This document shows, in pieces, positions 49,286-57,942 of a DNA stretch of 64,000 nucleotides (position 1 is its first letter; each line of letters begins with the position of its first letter). The notes under the pieces were generated by a model, which was not told the origin of the DNA, searched no databases, and saw nothing but the letters and a program-made list of their open reading frames with translations. The translations under genes and the position numbers were made by a program. Source of the DNA: Streptomyces sp. 11x1 (GTDB lineage: Bacteria > Actinomycetota > Actinomycetes > Streptomycetales > Streptomycetaceae); contig NZ_CP122458.1 in NCBI RefSeq assembly GCF_032598905.1, positions 7,279,001 to 7,343,000 on the forward strand, read 5' to 3'.

Positions 49286-51850
49286 ATGAGCTCTGCACGC
49301 GTATCCCGGCATGCCCGCATGCGGCTGATGGCGGCGGTGGCGACCGTCTGCGCCCTGTCGGCGGCCCCGCTCGCCCCCCAGGCCGTCGCCGCCGCCGACA
49401 CTCCGCCGTACACCGAGCCCCACAGACCCCAGTTTCACTTCACTCCGGAGAAGAACTGGATGAACGACCCCAACGGATTGGTCTACTACAAGGGCGAGTA
49501 CCACCTCTTCTACCAGTACAACCCGAACGGCAGCTCCTGGGGCGACATGTCCTGGGGGCACGCGGTGAGCAAGGACCTCGTGCACTGGGAGGAGCTGCCG
49601 CTCGCCCTGTCGCACGACGACGAGGAGATGGTGTTCTCCGGCGGCGCGGTCGTCGACCGGGACAACACCACCGGCTTCGGCACGAAGCAGAACCCGCCCA
49701 TGGTGGCGATCTACACCAGCGCCTACAAGGACGGCGGCAAACAGGCCCAGTCGCTCGCCTACAGCACCGACCGCGGCCGCACCTGGACCAAGTACCAGGG
49801 CAATCCCGTCATCGACATCGGCTCCCGCAACTTCCGCGACCCGAAGGTCCAGTGGTACGCGCCGACCCGGAGCTGGCTCATGACGGTCTCGCTGTCCGAA
49901 GAGCACAAGGTGCAGTTCTACTCGTCGAAGAACCTCAAGGACTGGAACCTGCTCAGCGAGTTCGGCCCCACTGGCGCGACCGGCGGCGTGTGGGAGTGCC
50001 CCGACCTGTTCCCCCTCGCCGTCGACGGCGACAAGAAGAACATCAAGTGGGTCCTGGTCGTGAACCTCAACCCCGGGGGCATCGCGGGCGGTTCGGGCTC
50101 GCAGTACTTCATCGGCGACTTCGACGGCAAGAAGTTCACCGCCGAGGACAAGGGCACCTACACCCCGCCCAACGGCACCGTGCTGCAGGGCTTCGAGGGC
50201 GCGGGCTTCGGTGACTGGACGACGACCGGAACCGCCTTCGGACAGGGACCGGCCACCGGATCCGTCGACTGGCAGGGGGCCGTCACCGGCTTCGAGGGCA
50301 AGGGTCTCGCCAACAGCTTCCACGGCGCTGACGGCGGCACCGGCACCCTCACCTCGCCCTCCTTCACCGTCGACAGCCCCTACCTGAACTTCAAGATCGG
50401 TGGCGGGCGGCATCCGCACGAAGCCGGAACCGTTCTCGGCGCGTCGCCGCCCGCGGGTACGGTCCTGGCCGACTTCGAGGGCGGCGCGTACGGCGACTGG
50501 ACGGCGACCGGGGACGCCTTCGGCACCGCACCGGCCGCCGGCACCCTCCCCGACCAGGGCCAGGTCTCCGGCTTCCTGGGCGGCGGGCTAGTGAACACGT
50601 TCCTGAACGGGGACTCCACCACCGGCACCCTCACCTCGCCCGAGTTCACCCTCGACAAGAAGTACGTCAACTTCCTCATCGGCGGCGGCAACCACCCGGC
50701 CGGCTCCGCCAACCCCACCGCGATCGAACTCCTCGTGGACGGCCAGGTCGTCCGCAGCGCCACCGGAAAGGACGCCGAAGCGCTCAACTGGGCCTCCTGG
50801 GACGTCGGCGACCTCGCGGGCAAGACGGCGCGGATCAGGATCGTCGACGACAACACCGGCGGCTGGGGCCACCTCAACGTCGACCACATCGTGCTCTCCG
50901 ACACCGCCGCCCCACGCGTCTCCACGGAGACCTCCGTCAACCTGATCGTCGACGGCGAGGTCGTCCGCAGCGCCACCGGCACCGACAGCGAGACCCTCGA
51001 CTGGGCCTCCTTCGACCTGCGCCCCTACGCCGGCAAGCAGGCACGCATCCAGGTCGTCGACATGAACACCGGCGGCTGGGGCCACGTCATGGTCGACCAG
51101 TTCACCACCGCCGACAAGCCGGCCAAGTCCGTCCTGCAACGGGCCGACTGGACGGACTACGGCAAGGACTACTACGCGGCCGTGTCCTGGGAGAACGCCC
51201 CGGGCGGCAAGCGCTACATGATCGGCTGGATGGACAACTGGGACTACGCAGGCTCCGTCCCCACCACCCCCTGGCGCGGCGCACAGAGCATCCCCCGGGA
51301 GATGGCCCTGCGCACGATCGACGGCAGGATCCGACTGACCAGCAAGCCGGTAGGCAACCTGGAGTCCCTCCGCAACAGGCGCCCGGCCACGGCCTCCGGC
51401 GTCACCGTCAAGAACACCTCCAAGCGCCTGCTCAGCCGCACGGCCAACGGGCAGGCCCTCGACATCGAGGCCACGTTCTCCCTCAAGGACGCCGACCGCT
51501 TCGGCCTCAAGGTCCGCACCGGCGCGAGCGGCGAGGAGACCGTCATCGGCTACGACGCCACGACACGCGAGCTGTACGTGGACCGCTCCCGCTCCGGGGC
51601 CGTGGACTTCCACAACCTCTTCTCCACCGGCGTCGAGACCGCGCCACTCAAGCCCAAGAAGGGGAAGGTGAAGCTGCGCGTCCTCGTCGACGCGTCCTCC
51701 GTCGAGGTCTTCGGCGGCAACGGCGAAGCCGTGATCACCGACCAGATCCTCCCCGACCCCTCCAGTACCGGCGTCGAGGTCTTCGCCGAGGGCGGCACCG
51801 CCACCCTCGACCAGCTGAAGGCGTGGCAGCTGGGGTCCATCTGGAAGTGA
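49286..51850 (+). CDS. Secreted GH32 levanase/fructanase with nested inserted domains
   Basis: 854 residues. Sec signal (cleavage near AAA-DTP, about 37). GH32 motifs: NWMNDPNGLVYY (nucleophile Asp, about 57-68), SRNFRDPKVQW (about 184) and GVWECPDLF (acid/base Glu, about 236). At about 295 the propeller is interrupted by two copies of a jelly-roll-like module, and resumes near 618 at RADWTDYGKDYYAAVSWENA; a C-terminal beta-sandwich follows. One module copy (about 389-542) lies inside the other, which is split into 297-380 and 547-612. Levanases of this type cut beta-2,6- (or 2,1-) fructan outside the cell. ATG 49286 has TAGGAG five bases upstream. It is divergent from lacI and ends before a strong terminator. 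Confidence 0.9.
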   Translation: MSSARVSRHARMRLMAAVATVCALSAAPLAPQAVAAADTPPYTEPHRPQFHFTPEKNWMNDPNGLVYYKGEYHLFYQYNPNGSSWGDMSWGHAVSKDLVHWEELPLALSHDDEEMVFSGGAVVDRDNTTGFGTKQNPPMVAIYTSAYKDGGKQAQSLAYSTDRGRTWTKYQGNPVIDIGSRNFRDPKVQWYAPTRSWLMTVSLSEEHKVQFYSSKNLKDWNLLSEFGPTGATGGVWECPDLFPLAVDGDKKNIKWVLVVNLNPGGIAGGSGSQYFIGDFDGKKFTAEDKGTYTPPNGTVLQGFEGAGFGDWTTTGTAFGQGPATGSVDWQGAVTGFEGKGLANSFHGADGGTGTLTSPSFTVDSPYLNFKIGGGRHPHEAGTVLGASPPAGTVLADFEGGAYGDWTATGDAFGTAPAAGTLPDQGQVSGFLGGGLVNTFLNGDSTTGTLTSPEFTLDKKYVNFLIGGGNHPAGSANPTAIELLVDGQVVRSATGKDAEALNWASWDVGDLAGKTARIRIVDDNTGGWGHLNVDHIVLSDTAAPRVSTETSVNLIVDGEVVRSATGTDSETLDWASFDLRPYAGKQARIQVVDMNTGGWGHVMVDQFTTADKPAKSVLQRADWTDYGKDYYAAVSWENAPGGKRYMIGWMDNWDYAGSVPTTPWRGAQSIPREMALRTIDGRIRLTSKPVGNLESLRNRRPATASGVTVKNTSKRLLSRTANGQALDIEATFSLKDADRFGLKVRTGASGEETVIGYDATTRELYVDRSRSGAVDFHNLFSTGVETAPLKPKKGKVKLRVLVDASSVEVFGGNGEAVITDQILPDPSSTGVEVFAEGGTATLDQLKAWQLGSIWK

Positions 51851-51900
51851 CGAACCCGCAGCTCACCGCAGCTGTCCGTCAGGCAGACCGCCCGCACGCG

Positions 51901-51932
51901 CCCTCCCTGGCCGGGAACCCGGCCAGGGAGGG
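51901..51932 (+). terminator. Terminator of the levanase gene
   Basis: A perfect 15-bp inverted repeat (51901-51915 with 51918-51932) 50 bp after the levanase stop; in practice about 14 bp of stem with a 4-nt loop. No T run. Confidence 0.7.
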
Positions 51933-52091
51933 CAGCAGGGTGCCGTCGAGAACGCGTTTGCCTTTGCCGGTGTGGAGACAACAGGTTGCCGCCGTTACTG
52001 ATAGTGACGGAGGGCGGGCCCGGCAGGAGAGAAGCGGGCCGATAAGTCGGCTTCGCCAGGAAAACTGCAGGTGAGGAGCGTCACCCGGATA

Positions 52092-52200
52092 GGTTCGAGT
52101 CCCACCCGCCCCACCAGTGCAGGACTGTGGCCTGCGGAAGCGTCTCTTCAGGAGAGGGGAGCGGTTACGTTGGCCCAACGGACAGAATCCGCTGCCCGCT
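52092..52200 (+). repeat. tRNA 3'-end fragment plus arm; right member of the long direct repeat
   Basis: Bases 52092-52115 are identical to 21106-21129 (T-loop, T-stem 3' strand and acceptor 3' strand of a tRNA), and the following about 85 bp align with the left copy at constant spacing. The tRNA sequence upstream of the T-arm is missing. The fragment is followed 0.6 kb on by an integrase remnant whose 3' end points toward it, as in actinomycete integrative elements. Confidence 0.6.
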
Positions 52201-52779
52201 TCGACGAAGGGCTGTTCCCGGCTCCTCTGCTCGAGTGGGACTGGGGCGGATATTCGCATCCAGCACCGTTTGTCCGGGCAGGGCGGGTTGGCGTCGCGGA
52301 CGGAGCAGGTCAGGGCGGCGGTGCCGGCCGCGAAGGAGCAGGCATCGGTGACGTCCTCGAGCAGCCTGTCGAGTCGGCGGCCAGGCGTACCGCGTGGTCC
52401 GCGCCTTCAACGCCGGGAAGTCCTTGATTCGGGCTACCCACGCGTCGGGCCGGCTGGCCGGGAAGCTGCATGTCGGCCGGCGTGGTCTCACGCGCACCCG
52501 AACCCGGAACGGCAAGGCACGTTGCATGGTCGCCCTACCGGACTGAACCTCGTCTGGCCGAGGCGGACGGGAATCCGGCAAGGACGGCGGCGACCGGCTG
52601 CTCCCCACCGAGGGCGATCTGTCGTACGTGCTCGACGAGGAGCCGGCGGTCGTCTGGGCGAACACGGATGAAGCGGCGCGGCTGAGCCGGGAGTTCTTCT
52701 CGCGTGACGAGCCCTTGTCGCGGTCCTTGCCGCAGCGGTCGTTCCGGCGCGGTCGACGCTCCGGCAGCTGTCGGTGATC
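52201..52779. other. Degenerate stretch between att-like repeat and integrase remnant
   Basis: No intact gene is recognised. Both strands show protein-like scraps: minus strand near 52300-52390 DRLLEDVTDACSFAAGTAAL, plus strand near 52590-52700 LPTEGDLSYVLDEEPAVVWA. These suggest decayed element genes, but I cannot name them. Confidence 0.35.
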
Positions 52780-52905
52780 TCATGGTCCGGCTCAGGGAGC
52801 AGGCTCGTGTACGTGTCCGAGGTCAGCGTGATGGTGGAGTGCCGCAGGGTCTCCTTCATCAGGTCCCGCAGGGTGATGGGCGGCAGGTCGGTCGTGGCGA
52901 GGAGT
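52780..52905 (-). pseudogene. C-terminal remnant of a tyrosine integrase
   Basis: Minus strand: TTDLPPITLRDLMKETLRHS followed by TITLTSDTYTSLLPEPDHE. This is the end of a phage-type integrase (usual L-P-P-I-x-L-H-D-L-R-H-G ... V-Q-E-T-L-G-H-S-x-x-x-T-x-D-T-Y-T-S-L-L-P), retaining the catalytic Tyr region. About 20 residues between the two motifs, including the conserved RH-G segment, have been deleted. The upstream catalytic domain is gone. Confidence 0.7.
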
Positions 52906-52956
52906 CAGTGATGTGCCGCACGGTGCTGAGCCGGGAAGCGGATGGCCCGGCCCGGC

Positions 52957-54201
52957 TCACGCTTGCAGGGGCTCCTGCGGGCTCGTCCTACGGAGGAGGG
53001 GCAGCAGTCCGGCCGCCACGAGCGCGGAGGCGAGGCCGAGGGCGCCGATGGCCGTCGTGAGGTGGCCGGTGGCGGACTCGAGGGCGAGCAGGGAGAGCGG
53101 GCAGAGGAACTGCCCGAGGAAGAACGACCCGATCCACAGTCCGCTGCCCCGGCCGCGGTTGCGGTATTCCAGCCTTGACATGGCCCAGGTGAGCAGCGTA
53201 GGCAGCAGAAAGCCGGTGCCGATGCAGTTCAGGAAGGTGCCGAAGATCAGAACCGCCACGTTGTCGGCCAGGCTGATCAGCACGAACCCTGCTGCGCACA
53301 GGGCGAAGATCGCGGGCAGTCTGCGCTCCGGCCGGCCCATGGTCGAGGCGAAGATGACGGAGCCGATGACCGTGGCGGTGCTGGCGATTGCGGTGACCAT
53401 GCCGATGAGGGCGCTGGACTGTACGCCCAGGCCGCTCATCAGGTAGGCCGTTTCGGCCGGGACGGCGTAGAAGACGATGCCACCGAACACCGAGAGCAGG
53501 CAGATGCCGGCCAGCCGGCCGGCCGAGGAAGGTCGAGGCCGGACGGTGAGCGCCTCGTCCATGGGGGCGCCCGGCCCGGGCTTGGACAGGAAAGCGGCCA
53601 TCGCGGGGGCGAGGAGCAGCCCGACGGCGTAGAGCTGGAACGGGGCGCGCCAGTCCGAGGCGCCCATCGCGCGGCCGAGTATGAAGAACGCGGTGGCGGA
53701 GATGGTGGCGCACACCGTCTGCAGGGCCAGGTAGCGGTCGCGTGCCCGGCCCGCGTAGTAGTCGCCGATCAGTGTCGTGCAGGAGGTCATGATGAAGGCC
53801 TCGGCGACACCGAGGAGGGCACGGCTGGCCACGATGGCGCCGAGCGAGTCCAGCCACAGCGGAGCGGTGCCGAACAGCGCGTACAGGACGGTCGCGACGA
53901 CCAGCGGAACCCTGCGTCCCAGGCGGTCGAGCAGGAGACCCGCGAGGGGGGCGACCAGGGCGAGCGTGAGGGCGGGGAGCGTCAGGATCAACGGGACCAG
54001 TGCGTCCGCGTCCGGCACCGTCCTGAACAGCTCCTGCAACTCCGGCAGCAAAGGAGCGAGCAGCACCCCGGCCATGACCGGCAGACAACTCCCGCTCATC
54101 AGGAGCGCCAAGCGCAGACCGCCCCCGGAATCGGGCATGGGCTCGGTGTTCCGGACGGCGAAGCCGCCGGTGGGAACGGGTGGGGAGGTGAAATCGGGCA
54201 C
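52957..54201 (-). CDS. Major facilitator superfamily transporter (12 helices)
   Basis: 414 residues with twelve predicted helices. The A-motif between helices 2 and 3 is GLLLDRLGRRVPLVVATVLY, and VASRALLGVAEAFIMTSCTT covers helix 4. The N-terminal MPDFTSPPVPTGGFAVRN is soluble. MFS proteins of this size usually export drugs or small metabolites by proton exchange; the substrate is unknown. GTG 54201 has GGAGG six bases upstream. It stands next to peptidase wreckage and has no obvious regulator partner. Confidence 0.85.
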   Translation of the reverse strand: MPDFTSPPVPTGGFAVRNTEPMPDSGGGLRLALLMSGSCLPVMAGVLLAPLLPELQELFRTVPDADALVPLILTLPALTLALVAPLAGLLLDRLGRRVPLVVATVLYALFGTAPLWLDSLGAIVASRALLGVAEAFIMTSCTTLIGDYYAGRARDRYLALQTVCATISATAFFILGRAMGASDWRAPFQLYAVGLLLAPAMAAFLSKPGPGAPMDEALTVRPRPSSAGRLAGICLLSVFGGIVFYAVPAETAYLMSGLGVQSSALIGMVTAIASTATVIGSVIFASTMGRPERRLPAIFALCAAGFVLISLADNVAVLIFGTFLNCIGTGFLLPTLLTWAMSRLEYRNRGRGSGLWIGSFFLGQFLCPLSLLALESATGHLTTAIGALGLASALVAAGLLPLLRRTSPQEPLQA

Positions 54202-54290
54202 GTAAGGCCTCCGTGCGGGCGGCAGAGCGCCAGTGCACTGCAGGGAGACGCCCGGAGGAACGAGAGGGGCGTCAGGACTTGCACGACTAT

Positions 54291-54320
54291 GGGGCTAGTT
54301 GCTCCCTGGCGCCTAGCCCC
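54291..54320. other. Hairpins in the gap between the MFS gene and the peptidase remnant
   Basis: GGGGCTAG (54291-54298) pairs with CTAGCCCC (54313-54320), and a second 7-bp hairpin follows (54335-54341 with 54349-54355). Either could terminate transcription coming leftward through the broken peptidase gene. Confidence 0.4.
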
Positions 54321-54419
54321 TACGCCATTCAACTGGTGGATCTTGCCTATCCACCCCCTGGATTGCTTCCGACACCTGCCTTCGCCGTGCCGGTCGGCGA
54401 CAGTCGGGGCGAGAAGCGG

Positions 54420-56098
54420 ACCGCGGAGAGCGGCAGCCGGGTCCAGCTGCCCTCGGAAGTGCGCGCGGATCGGAACGTCCACTGCGCCCGTACGCGGGTG
54501 CTGACGGGAAACAGCTCGGGGTCCCGGGTGACGTCGACGTTCAGTTCGTACCAGCTGTGCTGCTCGGGGAGGGTGTAGTGGAGGATGCCGTTCCCATCGC
54601 GCGAGTCTGGGGTGATCTCCTTGCCGTCGGCGTGGAGGGAGGTCTCCTCGCTGATGACCGGGCCGATGCCGACGTGGCCGGCTCCATCGCCGAACACCGG
54701 CAGGTAGGCGAGCATCGTGTTCCCGCTGCGCGCCGCGCCGGGGCTGCCCCACCGCGGCTCGTCCTGGCCCTTCGGCAGCGCCGGGCCGAAGACGCCGACG
54801 TTGAACCGCTCGGTGTAGCGCTTGCCCGCCGTGTATGCCTTGTACCCGCCCAAAAGGCTGCTCACCGACTGACCCGGGTGTACGGAGTACAGCCATCGGA
54901 CCCCGTTGCCGAGGACGTATTCGGTGGTCCGCAGCGGCAGTTCGAGGGCGGTGGGGGTGCTGAAGTCGATCGCCGGGCCGCCGAGCGGGGGCTCGGGTGC
55001 TGCGGCGAGTTGCGCGGTCGTGTCCCTTCCGGGCTCGCCGACCGAGAGGTCGATCCGGGCCAGTTCCTTGGCTGCGATGTCGTCGGTGAATCCGGCCAGA
55101 TCACCAGTACGGTTGCACGCCAGGCGGTAGTGCACGGGGAGCTCGCCATCGGTCCGGCGCTGCCAGAAGCCGGCGTACTGGGCGTATGCCTCTTCCGGCG
55201 CGGCTTCGGGGCCGAGGTGTCCGACCCTGAAACTGTCGAACCCGGGGAAGTCGAAGAGGAACGGTGGGATGGTGCTCCGGTCGGTGCGGGTGTAGCCGAG
55301 GATGAGATGGGCGTAGGTGTTCTCGGCCGTCGCATCGGGGACGGTGATCCGGGTGGGCTTGGCCTGGCGGGCGTCGATCACGACCGTGGTGTCCTTGGTC
55401 AGGCGGATTGCCGGTGCCAGCAGCAGGGACGCGGGGGCCCTGGTCTCGTCGCCGCCGATGATCCCGGTGAGCCCGTAGCCGCCTTTGGGCAGGCGCACGG
55501 TGACCTCACCGTCCTTGGCGTCGGCCAGCTCCGCGTAGTAGTTGCTGTCCCGGCCGTCGACCGCCGCCCAACCGCCTGTGGCCGTCCGTCGTCGCCGGTG
55601 AACGTGACTGTGAGGTTGTACGACTCGACCTCGCGCTCCACACCGATGGCGGTGCGCACCGAGATCCGGCCGTCCGACGCGACCGCGCTCACCGCGCCCC
55701 CGAACGAGCCGTCGGTCTCGCCGACGCGGGTGTCGGCGGTCACCGTGGTGCTCGCCTCACGGCCCGCGGGGACGGTCAGCCGTCGCTCCGCCACCGTGGA
55801 CATGCCCTCGGCGGCCGGCTTGCCGTCCACCCCGCCGGCCTCGGCGGACAGGTCGAGAACAACCGGCTCCGAGCCGAGGTTGCGGTAGGTGATCTCCTTC
55901 GTCACCGGCTGGTCGTTGTGGTGCGGCCACGGCCGCAGGCCGAAGTCGAGCGGGCCCTGCTCGACGACGACGGTCTGTTCCGTCGCACGGGCGACATCGG
56001 TGCGGCCGGTGCCCCGGTGGTAGGAGCTGTACGGGCCCGGCTTCGCGGAGCCGGTCAGCGCCGCCTTGATCCGTTGCCCTGCGATCGCACCGAAGGAA
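54420..56098 (-). pseudogene. Subtilisin-family (S8) secreted peptidase, truncated at both ends and frameshifted
   Basis: The minus strand begins at about 56098 with IAGQRIKAALTGSAKPGPYS, which in intact Streptomyces S8 peptidases directly follows the catalytic-Ser helix; the catalytic domain itself is entirely missing. The long C-terminal part continues (SSYHRGTGRTDVARATEQTV, PWPHHNDQPVTKEITYRNLG) in one frame to about 55585. It then shifts by one base and goes on as GGWAAVDGRDSNYYAELADA to about 54430 (LPLSAVRFSPRL), where homology to the family ends abruptly. Two deletions and one frameshift make function impossible. The intact gene would have encoded an export-signal peptidase of about 1,100-1,200 residues. 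Confidence 0.75.
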
Positions 56099-56112
56099 GG
56101 GATCGCCGAGTC

Positions 56113-56153
56113 ATGTGTGACGCCCGTCGGTCAGCCGACGGGCCGTCACACAT
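56113..56153 (-). terminator. Terminator downstream of the small lipoprotein gene
   Basis: An 18-bp stem (56113-56130 with 56135-56153, one bulged base) and TCAG loop, 40 bp after the lipoprotein stop on the minus strand. Strong, without a T run. Confidence 0.7.
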
Positions 56154-56192
56154 GTCGGGGGCGCGGGCGCCGAAGCGTGCGGCCGCCTCTTC

Positions 56193-56480
56193 TCAGCACT
56201 TCTTGTCGTCTATGTACGCTGTCAGCGCGTCCAGGTCCACCGACGAGTCGTCGAGGGTTTCGCGCAGCAGATCGCCCGCGCCCTTCGGGTCGTCCGCCAC
56301 CAGCAGCTTGCACACGGTTGCCTGCATCCCGGGGCTCCGGGCGTTCCAGATCTCGTCGTAGCGTGCCTCGTCCCCCGTGGGGGCGGTGCTGCTGGGGGTC
56401 GAGGCGGTCGTGTCGTCGCTGGTGCCGCAGGCGACGAGGAGCAGGCTGGCGGCGATCAGGACGGTTGCGGTGCGGCGCAT
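56193..56480 (-). CDS. Small lipoprotein, function unknown
   Basis: 95 residues. Basic start RRTATVLIAASLLLVACGTS with lipobox LLVAC (Cys about residue 18), a Ser/Thr-rich linker, then a helical region ARYDEIWNARSPGMQATVCK and DALTAYIDDKKC with two Cys that may form a disulfide. ATG 56480 has AGGGAG five bases upstream. Small acidic lipoproteins of this plan are common in Streptomyces, and no biochemical role is known to me. Confidence 0.7.
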   Translation of the reverse strand: MRRTATVLIAASLLLVACGTSDDTTASTPSSTAPTGDEARYDEIWNARSPGMQATVCKLLVADDPKGAGDLLRETLDDSSVDLDALTAYIDDKKC

Positions 56481-56686
56481 GGGGCTCCCTGTGATGCGGT
56501 TATGAGGCAGCATCATGCGCGTGGCGGGGGTGAGGCAACCCCTGTGTGGCCATGTTGTGACCCGTTGTAGCTGGTGGCCTCAGTGGGCAGTGGAGGGTGC
56601 CTGCCAGAGCCTGGTCCCGCTCGCCCGTAGATCTCACGAAATGCCCCCTGGTCGGGGCCACTTGCGGCTTGAGGGGGCGAGGGTGT

Positions 56687-57030
56687 TCAGTCCGAGATGG
56701 CGGCGTCGCGGTGGATCCAGGCGGGGTCGTGGGCCGCCTTGTGCAGGAAGTCGGCGACGTCGGCGCGGCTGATCGCCGGGTGCCCTTCATCGGGAGCCGC
56801 TCGCCGACGAGGTAGGGGCCCTTGGCCAGCATCGTCGGGTGGACCAGGGTCCAGTCCAGGCCGCTGGAGCGGATCGCCTTCTCGGGGAACGCCTTGTTCG
56901 CGTAGACGTTGCGGAGGAAGGTGCTGTACGTGATCTTCTGTACGGCCCTCGCGGACCCGTAGGTGTCGCCGACGCCGAACGAGGACAGCCACACCAAGCG
57001 GGAGACCTTCTGTTCCGCGGCCGATCCGAC
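56687..57030 (-). pseudogene. NAD(P)-binding (NmrA/SDR a5-like) protein remnant
   Basis: The minus strand reads KVSRLVWLSSFGVGDTYGSA, RNVYANKAFPEKAIRSSGLD and WTLVHPTMLAKGPYLVGERL, the second half of an atypical SDR of the NmrA/YwnB group. After LPMKG the frame shifts and the family end (HPAISRADVADFLHKAAHDP) continues to a stop at 56687. The N-terminal Rossmann half is absent. Both a deletion and a frameshift are thus present. Confidence 0.65.
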
Positions 57031-57299
57031 CCTGGCCGGCGCGGCGCGGGTGAACAGGTCGTCGGCCCGTATCGACATGTCGCTGCGCACCTACCGCCGC
57101 CGGGTGGCGGAGCTGCTCATCAGCCTCGACGCGCCCTCACGCTTCCAAGCGGGCGTACGGGCGGGGGAGTCGGGTCTGATCCGTAGATGATCTTCCGTGT
57201 CCGTGTCCGTGTCAGCGTCCGTGTCGGTCGAGAGGTGGATGTCCACGCCCGGGTGGACGAGCGATGGTCAGGTCGTCGTGGCCCGGTGGGACCACGAGC

Positions 57300-57729
57300 A
57301 CCGGGTGGCGGCGGGGGCGGAGGAGTCAGCGGAATCGGCCGAGCGGGCGCCGGCGCGGTTCGCGTTCCGGATGCGGCCCGTGGGCGACCGTTACCGGATG
57401 CTGCTGGCACTCGTCGGCGGGACCTCGGCTCCGAACGCGTCGCCGAAGTGCTCGCGCCGGCCCGTGAGGCCGCCACCGGGATCCTGGAGCGCGGGCTCCA
57501 CTCCCAGCTGCCGCCCGCCGTGCAGAGCGCCGGGCTGGAGGCGATGCATGTCGCTCTCGTGAAGGCCGTCAACACCGGGGCGCTGGAGGGCGACGGGCAC
57601 GGCATCGCCACGGCCACCCTCATCGCGGCCGGTGTGCCGGAGAAGCGGGCGAGCGTCGTGGTCGAGAGGTCGCGTCGGCGATGCGCGCGGGCCCGGCCGA
57701 CGAGGTCTGACCCGGCCTACGAGGGCTGA
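57300..57729 (+). pseudogene. C-terminal part of a TetR-family regulator, frameshifted
   Basis: Reads RFAFRMRPVGDRYRMLLALV in one frame; after about 57420 the homologous end continues in another frame as ERVAEVLAPAREAATGILER and GHGIATATLIAAGVPEKRAS. Its order of motifs matches the intact TetR gene just to the right (57943-58650: MWPVGDRYRTLIRLARGHDL, LLAPARDLITAVLTHGGRQG, ATAALIAAGVAPDTAAAKVA), so they are paralogues. The HTH part is missing. Just upstream, 57193-57226 is a GTGTCC-type hexamer tandem repeat. Confidence 0.6.
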
Positions 57730-57942
57730 TCCGGCCTACCGTCGGCTCGGGCCGGCCCGGCGTAACGTGACCGACCTGCCGGAGAAGTGTGCGGTGAGCC
57801 GTTCTCCGTGGGTGGTGACCGAGCGCGGTCGCAGGCCTTCCGGGATGTTCCGCGGCGCGAGCGCGGGGAAGCCGTGGAGCCGTGGACCTGCGCAACGGCC
57901 CGGTAGACCCGAGGTGTGCGAGTAGGGCGCGGGCCCAGGGTT

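Larger units (their letters stand above)
21083..52200. mobile_element. Candidate genomic island bounded by tRNA-end direct repeats
   Basis: The two diverged direct repeats (21083-21212 and 52092-52200) flank 31 kb that hold accessory carbohydrate-use genes, several IS remnants, two integrase-like remnants (34.6 kb inside and 52.8 kb just outside), a VapC fragment and a toxin-antitoxin pair. Because sequence to the right of each tRNA fragment is also similar, both copies look like left ends of related elements, suggesting accretion of elements at one tRNA locus rather than one intact element. No complete integrase, excisionase or transfer gene is present, so it is no longer autonomous. The boundary assignment is inference. 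Confidence 0.4.

Noticed and set aside
57193..57226. CRISPR-like repeat
   Set aside because: It is a hexamer (GTGTCC-type) microsatellite without spacers.
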